A stretch of 37,952 nucleotides of DNA from Methylobacter sp. GTDB lineage: Bacteria > Pseudomonadota > Gammaproteobacteria > Methylococcales > Methylomonadaceae. The translations under genes were made by a program, and so were the position numbers. Below, piece after piece: positions 16,695 to 25,778 of the stretch. The stretch lies in assembly GCF_004322395.1 (NCBI RefSeq), contig NZ_SCTW01000146.1:1-37952 (forward strand). Reading direction: 5' to 3'. Under the pieces are notes generated by a model. That model saw only the letters and a program-made list of their open reading frames with translations, was not told the origin of the DNA and did not search any database. Numbering within the stretch: position 1 is the first letter of the stretch; the number at the start of each line of letters is the position of its first letter.

Positions 16695-18053
16695 TCAAAA
16701 TACAAAATTCAATTGCGCCCTAAAATAATCGGTATCTTTTCCGCCGGCTTGCTCGATGACCGGCCCGGCAAAAAAATGGCTGTAACTTAAGCTTAAGCCA
16801 AGATGTTTATTGATTTCCCAATCCACATTTTCGGTCAGTGCATGGGTGACGAATTGACCGCCAACGCCTAGCGTCTGTGTTAAAGGATTAAGGCCGCGCA
16901 CGTAAACTGCATCGTATTTAGACAACCGCCAAAAAAAGTTCCAGTCAACAGAAAACCGAACGCTTTCGATGGGCTTTATTGATAGGCTCGGGTCAAAATT
17001 ATAGAAATTCTCGGGGGCCAGAATGGCCGCTTCCTCGAAATAGGAAAGATTGGGATAGAGCGGATTGAAGGTGTTGAGTTCCTTATCGTTGGGATTGTCA
17101 TCGCCGCTGGCAATATTGGCGCTCAGGCCAAGGCGCGGTTTCCATTTTAACGAATCAAACGTAAATCCGGTTATCGAGGCGGCTGTCCAGGCGTTGATAG
17201 TCAAATTCCCAAAAGAGCCGGTTTGATATATCCCTTCAAAATTCCAATCCCATCCTGCACGATTGCCAAATAGGCGAGTACCGAAAGAATGCCGGGTTTC
17301 ATCGGCAATCATTTGCTGATAGGCAGAATCTCTACGTTTAAGACCGATATAATAAAATTCAGCCTTTGTAGAATTTAATGACCACTTGCTGTTAATTCCC
17401 CAAACCTTTTCCTTGGGATCTCCATAATCATCGAAACTATTCTGTTTTACTTTGACCTCTTCTAAACCAAAAACGTCCAGGTCAAGAGTATTGCTTTTCA
17501 GCATGACGCGCAAACCATCAAAAGCCCTGCGGACATTTTGCCCTTCGCGTACGCTAATTAGCCTGGACGATCCCAGTGAGAACTCCTGTCTCCCAAACCG
17601 GGCGGTTACCGCTTCATAATTCAGGTCAAAAAATCCCTGTTGCAAATCGGCGCTATCTTTATCGAACGGCCTGGTTCCCAGCCCATCATTGTTTGACAGA
17701 TAGCTTCCGAATTGAACAAAAGCCCTGAACTTATCAGTCGCATGAAAATCTGCATGCACTAAAAAGCGATGCAGGAATTGAGTGCCATCGCCATGCGGAT
17801 TGAAACCCAAAAGATCGTTATCATAAACATTGATGCGCTCACGAAAATTACCGCCTAAAGAGAGGTACACATCATTGCGGCCACTCAAAAGAGACTGGTA
17901 TTTTATTTTTTCGTACGCGTTTTTATTCGGCTTACTTGCTAAATACCGGTAATCCTCTTCCCATCTGTTGCTGGACAAAACGGGTTCATTATCCTGGGCA
18001 AACCCCTTAGCGCTTATTATCAATAAGAAAAAAGTGATTATCGGCTTTTTCAT
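16695..18053 (-). CDS. Outer-membrane porin of the alginate-export family
   Basis: 452-residue beta-barrel protein with signal peptide MKKPIITFFLLIISAKGFAQ (cleavage after about residue 19-20). The mature part shows alternating aromatic strands, LGGNFRERINVYDND near the N-terminus, FGRQEFSLGSSRLISVREG in the middle, and ends in a C-terminal phenylalanine (NFVF), typical of outer-membrane barrels. The FRER...RQEF...R.GQNVRR pattern matches the alginate-export (AlgE-like) domain family, whose members carry varied anionic substrates; alginate itself is not implied. It follows the MFS gene by 19 nt with a GGAGAC ribosome-binding sequence, so it shares that operon. The gene is visibly A+T-rich and Lys/Asn-rich compared with its neighbours, a possible sign of transfer. 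Confidence 0.87.
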   Translation of the reverse strand: MKKPIITFFLLIISAKGFAQDNEPVLSSNRWEEDYRYLASKPNKNAYEKIKYQSLLSGRNDVYLSLGGNFRERINVYDNDLLGFNPHGDGTQFLHRFLVHADFHATDKFRAFVQFGSYLSNNDGLGTRPFDKDSADLQQGFFDLNYEAVTARFGRQEFSLGSSRLISVREGQNVRRAFDGLRVMLKSNTLDLDVFGLEEVKVKQNSFDDYGDPKEKVWGINSKWSLNSTKAEFYYIGLKRRDSAYQQMIADETRHSFGTRLFGNRAGWDWNFEGIYQTGSFGNLTINAWTAASITGFTFDSLKWKPRLGLSANIASGDDNPNDKELNTFNPLYPNLSYFEEAAILAPENFYNFDPSLSIKPIESVRFSVDWNFFWRLSKYDAVYVRGLNPLTQTLGVGGQFVTHALTENVDWEINKHLGLSLSYSHFFAGPVIEQAGGKDTDYFRAQLNFVF

Positions 18054-18072
18054 ATTGAATGTGTCTCCGCGA

Positions 18073-19671
18073 TTAAGATTTCACCGGAAAATCAGCGGCA
18101 ATATAGTGAGTCACTTTCGGTGGCTCCTGACCTTGATGAAAAACCAATACTTGGTCTTGCAGGACTTTATCGGCATTAGGCACGCGTTCATGATGACGTA
18201 GGTGTTGAGCCCAATTGTCTTCCATAAAATATTCAAGATACTGCCCTGGTGTTTCGGTGTTTTCGAAAACTCCCCACCTATAAACGCCATTGCGCATCCG
18301 AACAGTCTTTAGTCGATATATGGCCTTCAAAAAAGCCTGTTTGTCATCTGGGTTGACTTGGTAACAAATAGTCACCATCACTGGGCCTTGCTCAAAACCG
18401 ACTGGTTGAGCTGCCATAGGCACCGGCCAATGCAATGAAGGCGTTAAATCCATCTCTCCGCCTTGTTGCAGCTTTAATCTACAAGTAAGCAACAGAAATA
18501 TCACGGCGCCTACAGCGGCACCGTACATGGCGTAACTGACAGAATAGAGGTTCGCCACCCAGCCCCAAAAGGCAGAGCCTAAGCTGATGCCGCCAAAGAA
18601 GACCATCAAAAAAACCGCTAATCCTCTCGCTCTCACCCAATCCGGCAAAGATTGTTGCGCCGAGATATTGATGCTGGATAACACCAACACCCAACTGACC
18701 CCAAAGATAAACCCGGCAGCTATCGCCTGCCACTGAGATGAAACTACGGAGAAATAAGCAGTCACAGCTGCCGTTCCCAAAGAGCCGATCACGACCACTC
18801 TGTTGACTTTAAACCAGCGTTTTACGGTTGGTAGGCATAATCCTGCTAACACGCCGCCAGCACCTATGGCTGCCATCAGATTGCCAAAAAAGGCGGCATC
18901 TCCGTGCAGGTGTTCTTTGGCGATGACCGGAATCAATCCCCAAAATGCATTAGCGAAAAACATAAACCCGAAAGCATGCATCATCGTCGCTTGCAGAGGC
19001 TTACTGTAGAGCGAATAGCGAATGCCGGCTCTTATCGCCCACCAAATCTTTTCGTTGGGAATGCTTGAAGTGCTGTTTGATTGCTCTTGCTTGCGTGAAA
19101 GTGTGGCGAGGATGATCGCAATAAAACTCAGCGCATTAACTGCAAATGGGGTTGGCAAACCATATTTCGTCACTAAAACCCCGGCTATGGCGGGGCCTAT
19201 TGCCCGGCTGAGATTAATATTGATACTGCCTAATGCGACGGCCTGCGAGAGGTGTGCTTTCGGCACAGTTCCTGGTACTAAAGCTTGCCATGCTGGAGCA
19301 GTAAATGCCGCGCCGGCGCCCAGCAAAAACGTTAATATCAATATACCTTGCGGCGATATATCCTGTTTCCATACCAGGTAGGCAAAAACAGCCGCAGTTA
19401 ACATCATCAGGGCATTGGCGGTCATTATCAGTTTACGGCGGTCGATAATGTCAGCCAAAGCCCCGGCAGGAAGCGCCAGTAAAAAGAACGGTAGCGTTGT
19501 GGCGGATTGCACCAATGCCACCATCAGCGGCGATGTCTGTAAATCAGCCATTAGCCAGCTTGAGGCTACCGAATTCATCCAGGTACCCGTATTTGAAATT
19601 AACGCAGCCAGCCAAAATATTGTGAACGCTCTGTATTTAAAAGGTGCGAGAGCTGATTCTTTGTTTTCCAT
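18073..19671 (-). CDS. MFS transporter (MFS_3/EntS-like) with C-terminal soluble domain
   Basis: 532-residue inner-membrane transporter. Residues about 1-400 carry 12 hydrophobic segments, with the loop 2-3 motif GALADIIDRRKLI characteristic of the major facilitator superfamily and the N-terminal FWLAALISNTGTWMN seen in the MFS_3 (EntS-like) branch. The last about 120 residues (from PVMVTICYQVNPDDKQAFL to the end) form a soluble domain that looks like a dimeric alpha/beta-barrel monooxygenase-type fold, as often found on MFS_3 proteins. The ATG at 19671 (MENKESALAPFKYRAFTIFW) is chosen over one 42 nt upstream because the latter overlaps the preceding gene. It lies 5 nt after the amidohydrolase stop, in one operon with the porin. 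Substrate and direction of transport cannot be told. Confidence 0.88.
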   Translation of the reverse strand: MENKESALAPFKYRAFTIFWLAALISNTGTWMNSVASSWLMADLQTSPLMVALVQSATTLPFFLLALPAGALADIIDRRKLIMTANALMMLTAAVFAYLVWKQDISPQGILILTFLLGAGAAFTAPAWQALVPGTVPKAHLSQAVALGSININLSRAIGPAIAGVLVTKYGLPTPFAVNALSFIAIILATLSRKQEQSNSTSSIPNEKIWWAIRAGIRYSLYSKPLQATMMHAFGFMFFANAFWGLIPVIAKEHLHGDAAFFGNLMAAIGAGGVLAGLCLPTVKRWFKVNRVVVIGSLGTAAVTAYFSVVSSQWQAIAAGFIFGVSWVLVLSSINISAQQSLPDWVRARGLAVFLMVFFGGISLGSAFWGWVANLYSVSYAMYGAAVGAVIFLLLTCRLKLQQGGEMDLTPSLHWPVPMAAQPVGFEQGPVMVTICYQVNPDDKQAFLKAIYRLKTVRMRNGVYRWGVFENTETPGQYLEYFMEDNWAQHLRHHERVPNADKVLQDQVLVFHQGQEPPKVTHYIAADFPVKS

Positions 19672-19676
19672 TGCCG

Positions 19677-21527
19677 CTAGAAGGCAAAACAGGTGCAACC
19701 AAGACTTCCCCAAAACGGATCGCGTATGGCTAAAGCCCCGTGATTTTTATCGCTATGCCCATGTGAATGCTGGTGCGATCCATGAATTGCGCAAGAAAAG
19801 TTTTGCGTGAATTCGGAAACGAGTTTGGGATGGTCTTGGTAATAACCGCCATAACGGCCCACCGGCGACCAGTCGGGTGATACCGGGGGCAAGGGCGGAT
19901 CAAATTGATTGAAGTCTTGACCGGCATACACAATATTGCCGCCGACAACGGTCATCACTGAGACGAGTTGTTTGATGGCTTCAACTTCAATCGCCATAAA
20001 ATCATCCGATAGCACAGCAAAATCGGCAAATTGACCAAGGCTAAGCGTTCCTTTTTGCTGTTGTTCTCCCGAAAACCAGGCGCTACCGGCAGAGTATAAG
20101 CGTAATGCTTCATCCCGGCTTAGGCAGTTCTTTTCGCTGGAAAGCGCTGTGCCGCCGACGGTTTTACCGCTGACCAGCCAATATAATGAAACCCAGGGAT
20201 TAAAGCTGGAGACGCGGGTGGCGTCTGTGCCTGCTCCGACAGGAACACCCATCGCCAGCATGTCTCGGATTGGAGGCGTGGCGTCCGCAGCGGCTTGACC
20301 GTAGCGTTGGATGAAATACTCACCCTGAAACGCCATCCGGTCTTGAATCGCAAAGCCTCCGCCCAGTTTTGCCGTGCGCTCGATATTGCGCTGTGACACC
20401 GTTTCCGCATGATCGAAGAACCAGCGTAAGCCGTCAAAAGTTATGTCATGGTTGACGCGCTCGAATACATTTAAAAAGTGATTAATCGATTCGTCATACG
20501 TTGCATGGATACGGAACGGCCAACGCTTTTCAACTAATAAGCGCATAACAGTCTCCAACTCCATTTCCATATTGGAACCCAATTCAGGTTGCGGTTCCTG
20601 GAAGTTTTCAAAATCGCAGGCTGTCCAGACAATATTCTCACCCGCACCGTTCATTTGTAGAAAACTATCGCCTGCGCCGGGTGCAATCAGATCGACCCAA
20701 GAAGCAAAATCCTGGTATTCCTTGCCTGCTGTTTGTGCGAATAAATTATAGGCAATTCGCACGGTTGACCAGCCTTGCTCATGCACATGCCGGATGACTT
20801 CATAGTCCTGCGGATAAAATTGTTTGCCGCCCCCTGCATCGATAGCGCTGGTGATGCCCAAGCGGTTCAACTCGCGCATGAAATGCCGGGTGGAATTGAC
20901 CTGATCTTCGAACGATAACAGAGGTCCTTTAGCCAAGGCAGCATATAGCACCAAGGCATTTGGCCTGGCGATCAGCAATCCGGTTGGATTGCCTTGGGCA
21001 TCTTTTTGGATTTCGCCTCCGGCAGGATTAAGCGTGTCTTTATCGTAGCCCATGGCACGTAGTGCGGCTTTGTTGAGCATCGCAAAACCGTACAGGTGCA
21101 GGATAAAAACGGGAGTATCGGGAGCAGCGTCGTTGATTTCCGCCAAAGTCGGCAGGCGTTTTTCCTTAAATTGAAATTCATTCCAGCCGCCAACGACCCT
21201 TACCCATTGCGGTGCAGGTGTCCGCTCGGCTTGTGTTTTCAGCATAGCCAGCGCGATGCTTAAACTCGGCACGCCATCCCAGCGCAATTCCATATTAAAA
21301 TGCAGGCCGCCACGTATGATGTGGAGATGGGAATCGTTCAAGCCAGGAATTACTCTGCGTTGATTCAGGTCGATAATTTGCGTGGTAGCACCCGCAAGTT
21401 TCATGATTTCATCGTTATTCCCTAACGCCGATATTTTGCCTTCTGCAATCGCCAGTGCGGATACTTCGGGCTGTCTTTTATCCAGGGTAGTAATTTTTCC
21501 GTTGTGTAAGATAAGATTAAGTGTCAT
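19677..21527 (-). CDS. YtcJ-like amidohydrolase (amidohydro_3 family) with His-rich tail
   Basis: 616-residue metal-dependent hydrolase of the amidohydrolase superfamily. Metal-ligand motifs: PGLNDSHLHI (HxH, His67 and His69), IHATYDESI and WFFDHAE with later His ligands, and GAGTDATRVSSFNPW with the catalytic Asp. The ATG at 21527 has GAGG upstream; the in-frame ATG 12 nt earlier overlaps that sequence and is less likely. Substrate is not deducible; relatives act on N-acyl, formamide or cyclic amide bonds. The last 40 residues are unusual, with the His-rich run HGSHQHSHGHSDKNHG and then LGCTCFAF, suggesting a metal-binding tail. It precedes the MFS gene by 5 nt. Confidence 0.9.
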   Translation of the reverse strand: MTLNLILHNGKITTLDKRQPEVSALAIAEGKISALGNNDEIMKLAGATTQIIDLNQRRVIPGLNDSHLHIIRGGLHFNMELRWDGVPSLSIALAMLKTQAERTPAPQWVRVVGGWNEFQFKEKRLPTLAEINDAAPDTPVFILHLYGFAMLNKAALRAMGYDKDTLNPAGGEIQKDAQGNPTGLLIARPNALVLYAALAKGPLLSFEDQVNSTRHFMRELNRLGITSAIDAGGGKQFYPQDYEVIRHVHEQGWSTVRIAYNLFAQTAGKEYQDFASWVDLIAPGAGDSFLQMNGAGENIVWTACDFENFQEPQPELGSNMEMELETVMRLLVEKRWPFRIHATYDESINHFLNVFERVNHDITFDGLRWFFDHAETVSQRNIERTAKLGGGFAIQDRMAFQGEYFIQRYGQAAADATPPIRDMLAMGVPVGAGTDATRVSSFNPWVSLYWLVSGKTVGGTALSSEKNCLSRDEALRLYSAGSAWFSGEQQQKGTLSLGQFADFAVLSDDFMAIEVEAIKQLVSVMTVVGGNIVYAGQDFNQFDPPLPPVSPDWSPVGRYGGYYQDHPKLVSEFTQNFSCAIHGSHQHSHGHSDKNHGALAIRDPFWGSLGCTCFAF

Positions 21528-21618
21528 ATGAAACCTCATGATAGTTGGTCGTTACGGACAACCGTTCTCGATTTTCAGACCTGCTAAGGATTTCGCTAAA
21601 AATAACTTCCGTTTATGG

Positions 21619-21774
21619 TTCCCATGCACTGAGTCACTGCCTATTAAGTTAAGCACAAAGGCACAGTAGGAGCGGGCCATGCCCGCGAGCGATACAGACT
21701 TGCAGCACTTTCATCGCGGGCATGGCCCGCTCCTACAAAGCTTAACTTAATGGCAGTGACGCTCTGCGTGGGAA
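21619..21774. repeat. Nested REP-like palindromic element
   Basis: An inner hairpin has arms GTAGGAGCGGGCCATGCCCG (starting 21666) and CGGGCATGGCCCGCTCCTAC (ending 21736). It is wrapped by an outer imperfect inverted repeat, TTCCCATGCACTGAGTCACT (from 21619) and AGTGACGCTCTGCGTGGGAA (to 21774); both outer arms also carry TTAAGTTAAGC or its inverse. The two nested palindromes lie in the gap between the isochorismatase-like and amidohydrolase genes. Confidence 0.85.
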
Positions 21775-21781
21775 TGATGAG

Positions 21782-22429
21782 TTATTTTTTACCTTCCGAA
21801 GCGTGTTCGCCTAACGCCCACTTTGAAAAACGCACCTGGATACCATAAGGCGAATGCGCGCGGAGGATATCCATAACACCCTCATAGGTTTCACCGCGTG
21901 CCCAATCCTGCTGAAGTTCAAAACAAACCTGCAAAGAGGTTACCGGTATAGCACCAGCCTGCACGAGTCGTTGAACCGCACGCTCATGCGCTTCTTTAGA
22001 CACATCTCCGCAAGCATCGGTCGCTATATAAATCTGATAGCCTTCCTTTAGCATGTCCAGGGTAGGGAACATGACGCAAGCCTCCGTCCACAAACCGGCA
22101 AGAACAATTTTTTTTCGGGCTGTTGCTGTCACGGCTTTCCGAAAACCGTCATCTAACCAAGCGTTGATGCTGGTGCGATCAATAACAGTCAGGTTTGGAA
22201 ATAACTCAGTGACTTCGGGCATGAAAGGACCTGAAAAGCTATCTTTTGCCACTGTAGAAATTACAACGGGCAACTTAAACACAAGCGCGGATTTGGCTAA
22301 AACTTGCACATTATGGACTATGCTTAAGCGGTCATGGGATTCAACGCCTTGAAACATCGCAGGTTGGAAATCAATTAGAACCAATGCAGTATCTTGGGAA
22401 TTAATCATATTGAGGTATGGGTTTGACAT
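21782..22429 (-). CDS. Isochorismatase-like hydrolase (YcaC subfamily)
   Basis: 215-residue cysteine hydrolase of the isochorismatase-like fold. It has Asp20 in ALVLIDFQPAM and the catalytic Cys118 in VLAGLWTEACVMFP, followed by the typical YcaC continuation (ATDACGD, RAVQRLVQAGA, FELQQDW). The third catalytic position, Lys in nicotinamidases, seems to be Arg85 here in IDRTSINAW, as in the YcaC branch as I recall it. Substrate unknown. ATG 22429 has AGGAG at ideal spacing. It lies 254 nt upstream of the amidohydrolase on the same strand, with a palindromic element between, so co-transcription is possible but not certain. Confidence 0.9.
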   Translation of the reverse strand: MSNPYLNMINSQDTALVLIDFQPAMFQGVESHDRLSIVHNVQVLAKSALVFKLPVVISTVAKDSFSGPFMPEVTELFPNLTVIDRTSINAWLDDGFRKAVTATARKKIVLAGLWTEACVMFPTLDMLKEGYQIYIATDACGDVSKEAHERAVQRLVQAGAIPVTSLQVCFELQQDWARGETYEGVMDILRAHSPYGIQVRFSKWALGEHASEGKK

Positions 22430-22470
22430 AAAGGCTCCTACAGTTAAAAAAAGGTAATCAGTAACTTTTT

Positions 22471-22498
22471 TTTATAGGTTTGCTCTGAATCAATTCAA
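22471..22498 (-). promoter_or_regulatory. Candidate sigma70 promoter for the isochorismatase-like gene
   Basis: On the minus strand TTGAAT (22498-22493), a 16-nt spacer and TATAAA (22476-22471) closely match the consensus. Transcription would begin near 22464, giving a leader of about 35 nt with AGGAG before ATG 22429. Consensus matching only. Confidence 0.5.
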
Positions 22499-22610
22499 GA
22501 TGACATCGTTTTATCAGGCGGTTATTAAGCAGGATAGAAAACTCAACGTCTTAAAACAATAAGCGCTGTTACATAAGTAAATGCCTTACTTCGCAAAAGT
22601 CCCAGAGGGT

Positions 22611-25600
22611 TTATAACTCGTGGCTTGCTAATCCCACCCTCGACTTACGCTCTTCATGGAACTGCAAAGCCAGACTGTAGATGACCGGAAATACCAGCAA
22701 GCTCAATATCAGCACAGTCAGCATCCCGCCTAATGCAGGAGCCGCAATGCGTTGTGTGACATCCGCACCCGCACCGCTGGCCCACATAATCGGAATAAGT
22801 CCGACTATGTTGGCAAGAGCGGTAATCGCCACAGGCCGCACCCGCAGGGCTGTGGCGGCCTCGCTGGCGGCTTTGATTTCAGCGCCGGTCAAGGGAGCCT
22901 GTTTTTTCTGCCGTAGTTTTTCGACTTCAATATCGATAAAACTCAGCACCATAACGCCGGTTTCGGCCGCGGTACCGGCGAGCGCGATAAAACCGACATA
23001 AACCGCGACCGACAGGTTGAAGCCCATCCAGTACACCAGCCAGATGCCGCCGATAAGACTAAACGGAATAGTCAGCATAACAATGGCCGGCTCGGTGATA
23101 TTGCGGAATGCGCAATACAGCAGCACAAAAATCAGCAGCAGTGTGAGCGGTACGACTATACGCAACCGTTCTGCCGCCCGTTCCATGTATTCGAACTGGC
23201 CCGACCAAGAAACGGTATAACCGGCGGGAATGTTGACTTGCTCGGCCAGTTTTTGTTTCGCCAGCGTGACAAATCCGCCTATGTCGGACGTCTTGATGTC
23301 CACATAGACCCAGGCATTGGGTCTTGCATCTTCGGTTTTAATCACATCGGTGCCGCGGGTGAAATTAATATCGGCTACCAGTGCCAAAGGTATTTGGCTG
23401 CCTGTTGGGGTGGGGATTAATACGCGCTGTAACGCTTCCAGGTTGTCGCGCAGATCGCGCGGATAGCGCACATTGACCGGATAACGCTCCAGCCCTTCAA
23501 CGGTTTCGGTGATATTCATGCCTCCGATAGCGCTTTGAATGACGTCCTGCACATCGCCTGTGGTCAAACCGTAACGCGCCGCCGCTTCCCGGTTGATGTC
23601 GAAATCCAGGAAATAGCCGCCGACCGCCCGGTCGCCGTATGCCGACAGCGTTTCCGGCAAGGTCTTCATCGCCTGTTCGATTTGCAAGGCCAAGGTCTGC
23701 AACACGTTCAGGTCGGGGCCGGAAACTTTGATACCTACCGGTGTTTTGATGCCGGTAGACAGCATATCGATACGGTTTTTAATCGGCATCGTCCAGGTAT
23801 TAGCTAGGCCTGGAAAATGAATGGCCTTGTCCATTTCATCCATCAGTTGCCGAGCGGTTTTGTCAGGATCAGGCCATTGGTCTTGGGGTTTTAGCTGCAC
23901 GGTCGTTTCCACCATCATTAGCGGGGCCGCGTCGGTTGCCGTTTCAGCCCTGCCGATCTTGCCGAATACCTGTTGCACTTCGGGAAACGTTTTCAGCATC
24001 TTGTCGGTTTGCTGTAACACTTCTTTGGCTTTGGTGATCGATATTCCGGGGAATGTGGTCGGCATATATAAAAGATCGCCTTCATACAACGGCGGCATGA
24101 ATTCGCTGCCGATATTGGACAATGGGTATAGCGTCGATGCCATCAGCAGGGCAGCCAGTATGACCGTTATCGCCCGCCAGCGCATCGCCAGTTTTAAGAC
24201 CGGCGCGTGAATAAAATGCAAAAAACGGTTGATCGGGTTTTGGTGCTCGGGAATGATCTTGCCGCGGATAAAATACCCCATCAACACCGGCACCAGTGTG
24301 ACTGTCAATATGGCTGCGGCCGCCATCGCATAGGATTTGGTAAAAGCCAACGGGCTGAACAGCCGGCCTTCCTGCGCTTCCATCGTGATAATCGGCAGGA
24401 ATGAAACAGTGATGACCAGCAGCGAGAAAAACAGGCCGGAGCCTACTTCCGTAGAGGCGTTGCCTATCGCTTGCCAGCGTTCCTTTGGGGTTAGTTCTGC
24501 CTGTTTTCTTTCAACAGCTTCAGCCAGATGCTTATGCGCATTCTCAACCATCACCACCGCCCCATCGACCATATCGCCAATCGCCAGCGCAATGCCGCCC
24601 AGCGACATGATGTTGGCGTTTATGCCTTGCCATTTCATGACGATAAAAGCCATCAACACGCCCAGCGGCAAGGTGACAATAATCACCATCGATGATCTTA
24701 GATGCAGCAGAAACAAGGCGACCAATGCACAGACAATGATCAGTTCCTGAATCAGCGCGGTATTCAGCGTGTCCACCGCGCGTTCGATTAAACTGCCCCG
24801 GTCGTAAACAGTTACGATTTCAACCCCTTCCGGCAAGCCTTTTTTGAGTTCATCCAGTTTTTTCCGCACATCCTGAATAGTCTCTTGGGCATTTTCGCCA
24901 AAGCGCATAATCACTACACCGCCGGCAACTTCGCCTTCGCCATTCAGTTCCGTCACGCCCCGGCGCAGCTCCGGGCCAATCTGGATATGCGCGATATCCT
25001 GCAAGCGTATCGGCGTGCCGTTGACATCGACGCCGACCGGTATGGTTTTCAGATCGGCGATGGATTTGATATAGCCCAAGCCCCTGACCATATATTCGGT
25101 TTCGCCCATTTCAAACAGGCGGCCACCGACATCGTTATTGGAACGCTTGATCGCATTGATAACCGTGGATAAAGGAATCTGATACGCTTGCAGGGCGTTG
25201 GGATCGACTTCCACTTGATATTGCTTGACGTAGCCGCCCACGGACGCGACTTCGGATACGCCGGAAACGGTTTGTAGCGGATAGCGCAAATACCAGTCCT
25301 GAATGGAACGCAGCTGCGCCAGATCGTGCTTGCCGCTTTTATCGACCAGCGCGTATTCGTAAATCCAGCCTACGCCGGTGGCATCGGGGCCTAAGGTCGG
25401 CGTGACGCCCTGCGGCAATCGGCCTTTAACGTAATTGAGATATTCCAGAACTCGCGATCTGGCCCAGTACATATCGGTGCCGTCTTCAAAAATCACATAA
25501 ACGAATGACAGGCCGAAGAAAGAATAACCGCGCACCACTTTGGCATGAGGCACTGCCAGCATCGCGGTTGTTAACGGATAAGTAATCTGGTTTTCTACCA

Positions 25601-25778
25601 CCTGCGGCGACTGATCCGCATAGTCGGTGAACACGATAACCTGCACATCGGACAAATCCGGTATTGCATCCAACGGCATGTTTTTAAAAGACCAAAGCCC
25701 GGCCAGAGCCAGGATAATCGCACCGAGCAGCACCATAAAACGGTCTTTCAATGCGCTATTGATGATGAAATCAGTCAT
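22611..25778 (-). CDS. cusA: Copper/silver RND efflux pump CusA
   Basis: 1055-residue inner-membrane proton-driven pump of the heavy-metal efflux RND family (E. coli CusA has 1047 residues). It exports Cu(I)/Ag(I) from cytoplasm or periplasm through CusB and CusC. Signature parts: PLDAIPDLSDVQVIV near the N-terminus, ALAIGDMVDGAVVMVENAHK in helix 4 (proton-relay Asp residues), GSEFMPPLYEGDLLYMPTTF, MMVETTVQLKP and NRIDMLSTGIKTPVGIKVSG. The methionines in those last segments correspond, by memory of the E. coli protein, to the periplasmic metal-binding Met residues, supporting Cu/Ag over Zn/Co. It starts within the CDF stop (ATGA, 4-nt overlap). Confidence 0.94.
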   Translation of the reverse strand: MTDFIINSALKDRFMVLLGAIILALAGLWSFKNMPLDAIPDLSDVQVIVFTDYADQSPQVVENQITYPLTTAMLAVPHAKVVRGYSFFGLSFVYVIFEDGTDMYWARSRVLEYLNYVKGRLPQGVTPTLGPDATGVGWIYEYALVDKSGKHDLAQLRSIQDWYLRYPLQTVSGVSEVASVGGYVKQYQVEVDPNALQAYQIPLSTVINAIKRSNNDVGGRLFEMGETEYMVRGLGYIKSIADLKTIPVGVDVNGTPIRLQDIAHIQIGPELRRGVTELNGEGEVAGGVVIMRFGENAQETIQDVRKKLDELKKGLPEGVEIVTVYDRGSLIERAVDTLNTALIQELIIVCALVALFLLHLRSSMVIIVTLPLGVLMAFIVMKWQGINANIMSLGGIALAIGDMVDGAVVMVENAHKHLAEAVERKQAELTPKERWQAIGNASTEVGSGLFFSLLVITVSFLPIITMEAQEGRLFSPLAFTKSYAMAAAAILTVTLVPVLMGYFIRGKIIPEHQNPINRFLHFIHAPVLKLAMRWRAITVILAALLMASTLYPLSNIGSEFMPPLYEGDLLYMPTTFPGISITKAKEVLQQTDKMLKTFPEVQQVFGKIGRAETATDAAPLMMVETTVQLKPQDQWPDPDKTARQLMDEMDKAIHFPGLANTWTMPIKNRIDMLSTGIKTPVGIKVSGPDLNVLQTLALQIEQAMKTLPETLSAYGDRAVGGYFLDFDINREAAARYGLTTGDVQDVIQSAIGGMNITETVEGLERYPVNVRYPRDLRDNLEALQRVLIPTPTGSQIPLALVADINFTRGTDVIKTEDARPNAWVYVDIKTSDIGGFVTLAKQKLAEQVNIPAGYTVSWSGQFEYMERAAERLRIVVPLTLLLIFVLLYCAFRNITEPAIVMLTIPFSLIGGIWLVYWMGFNLSVAVYVGFIALAGTAAETGVMVLSFIDIEVEKLRQKKQAPLTGAEIKAASEAATALRVRPVAITALANIVGLIPIMWASGAGADVTQRIAAPALGGMLTVLILSLLVFPVIYSLALQFHEERKSRVGLASHEL

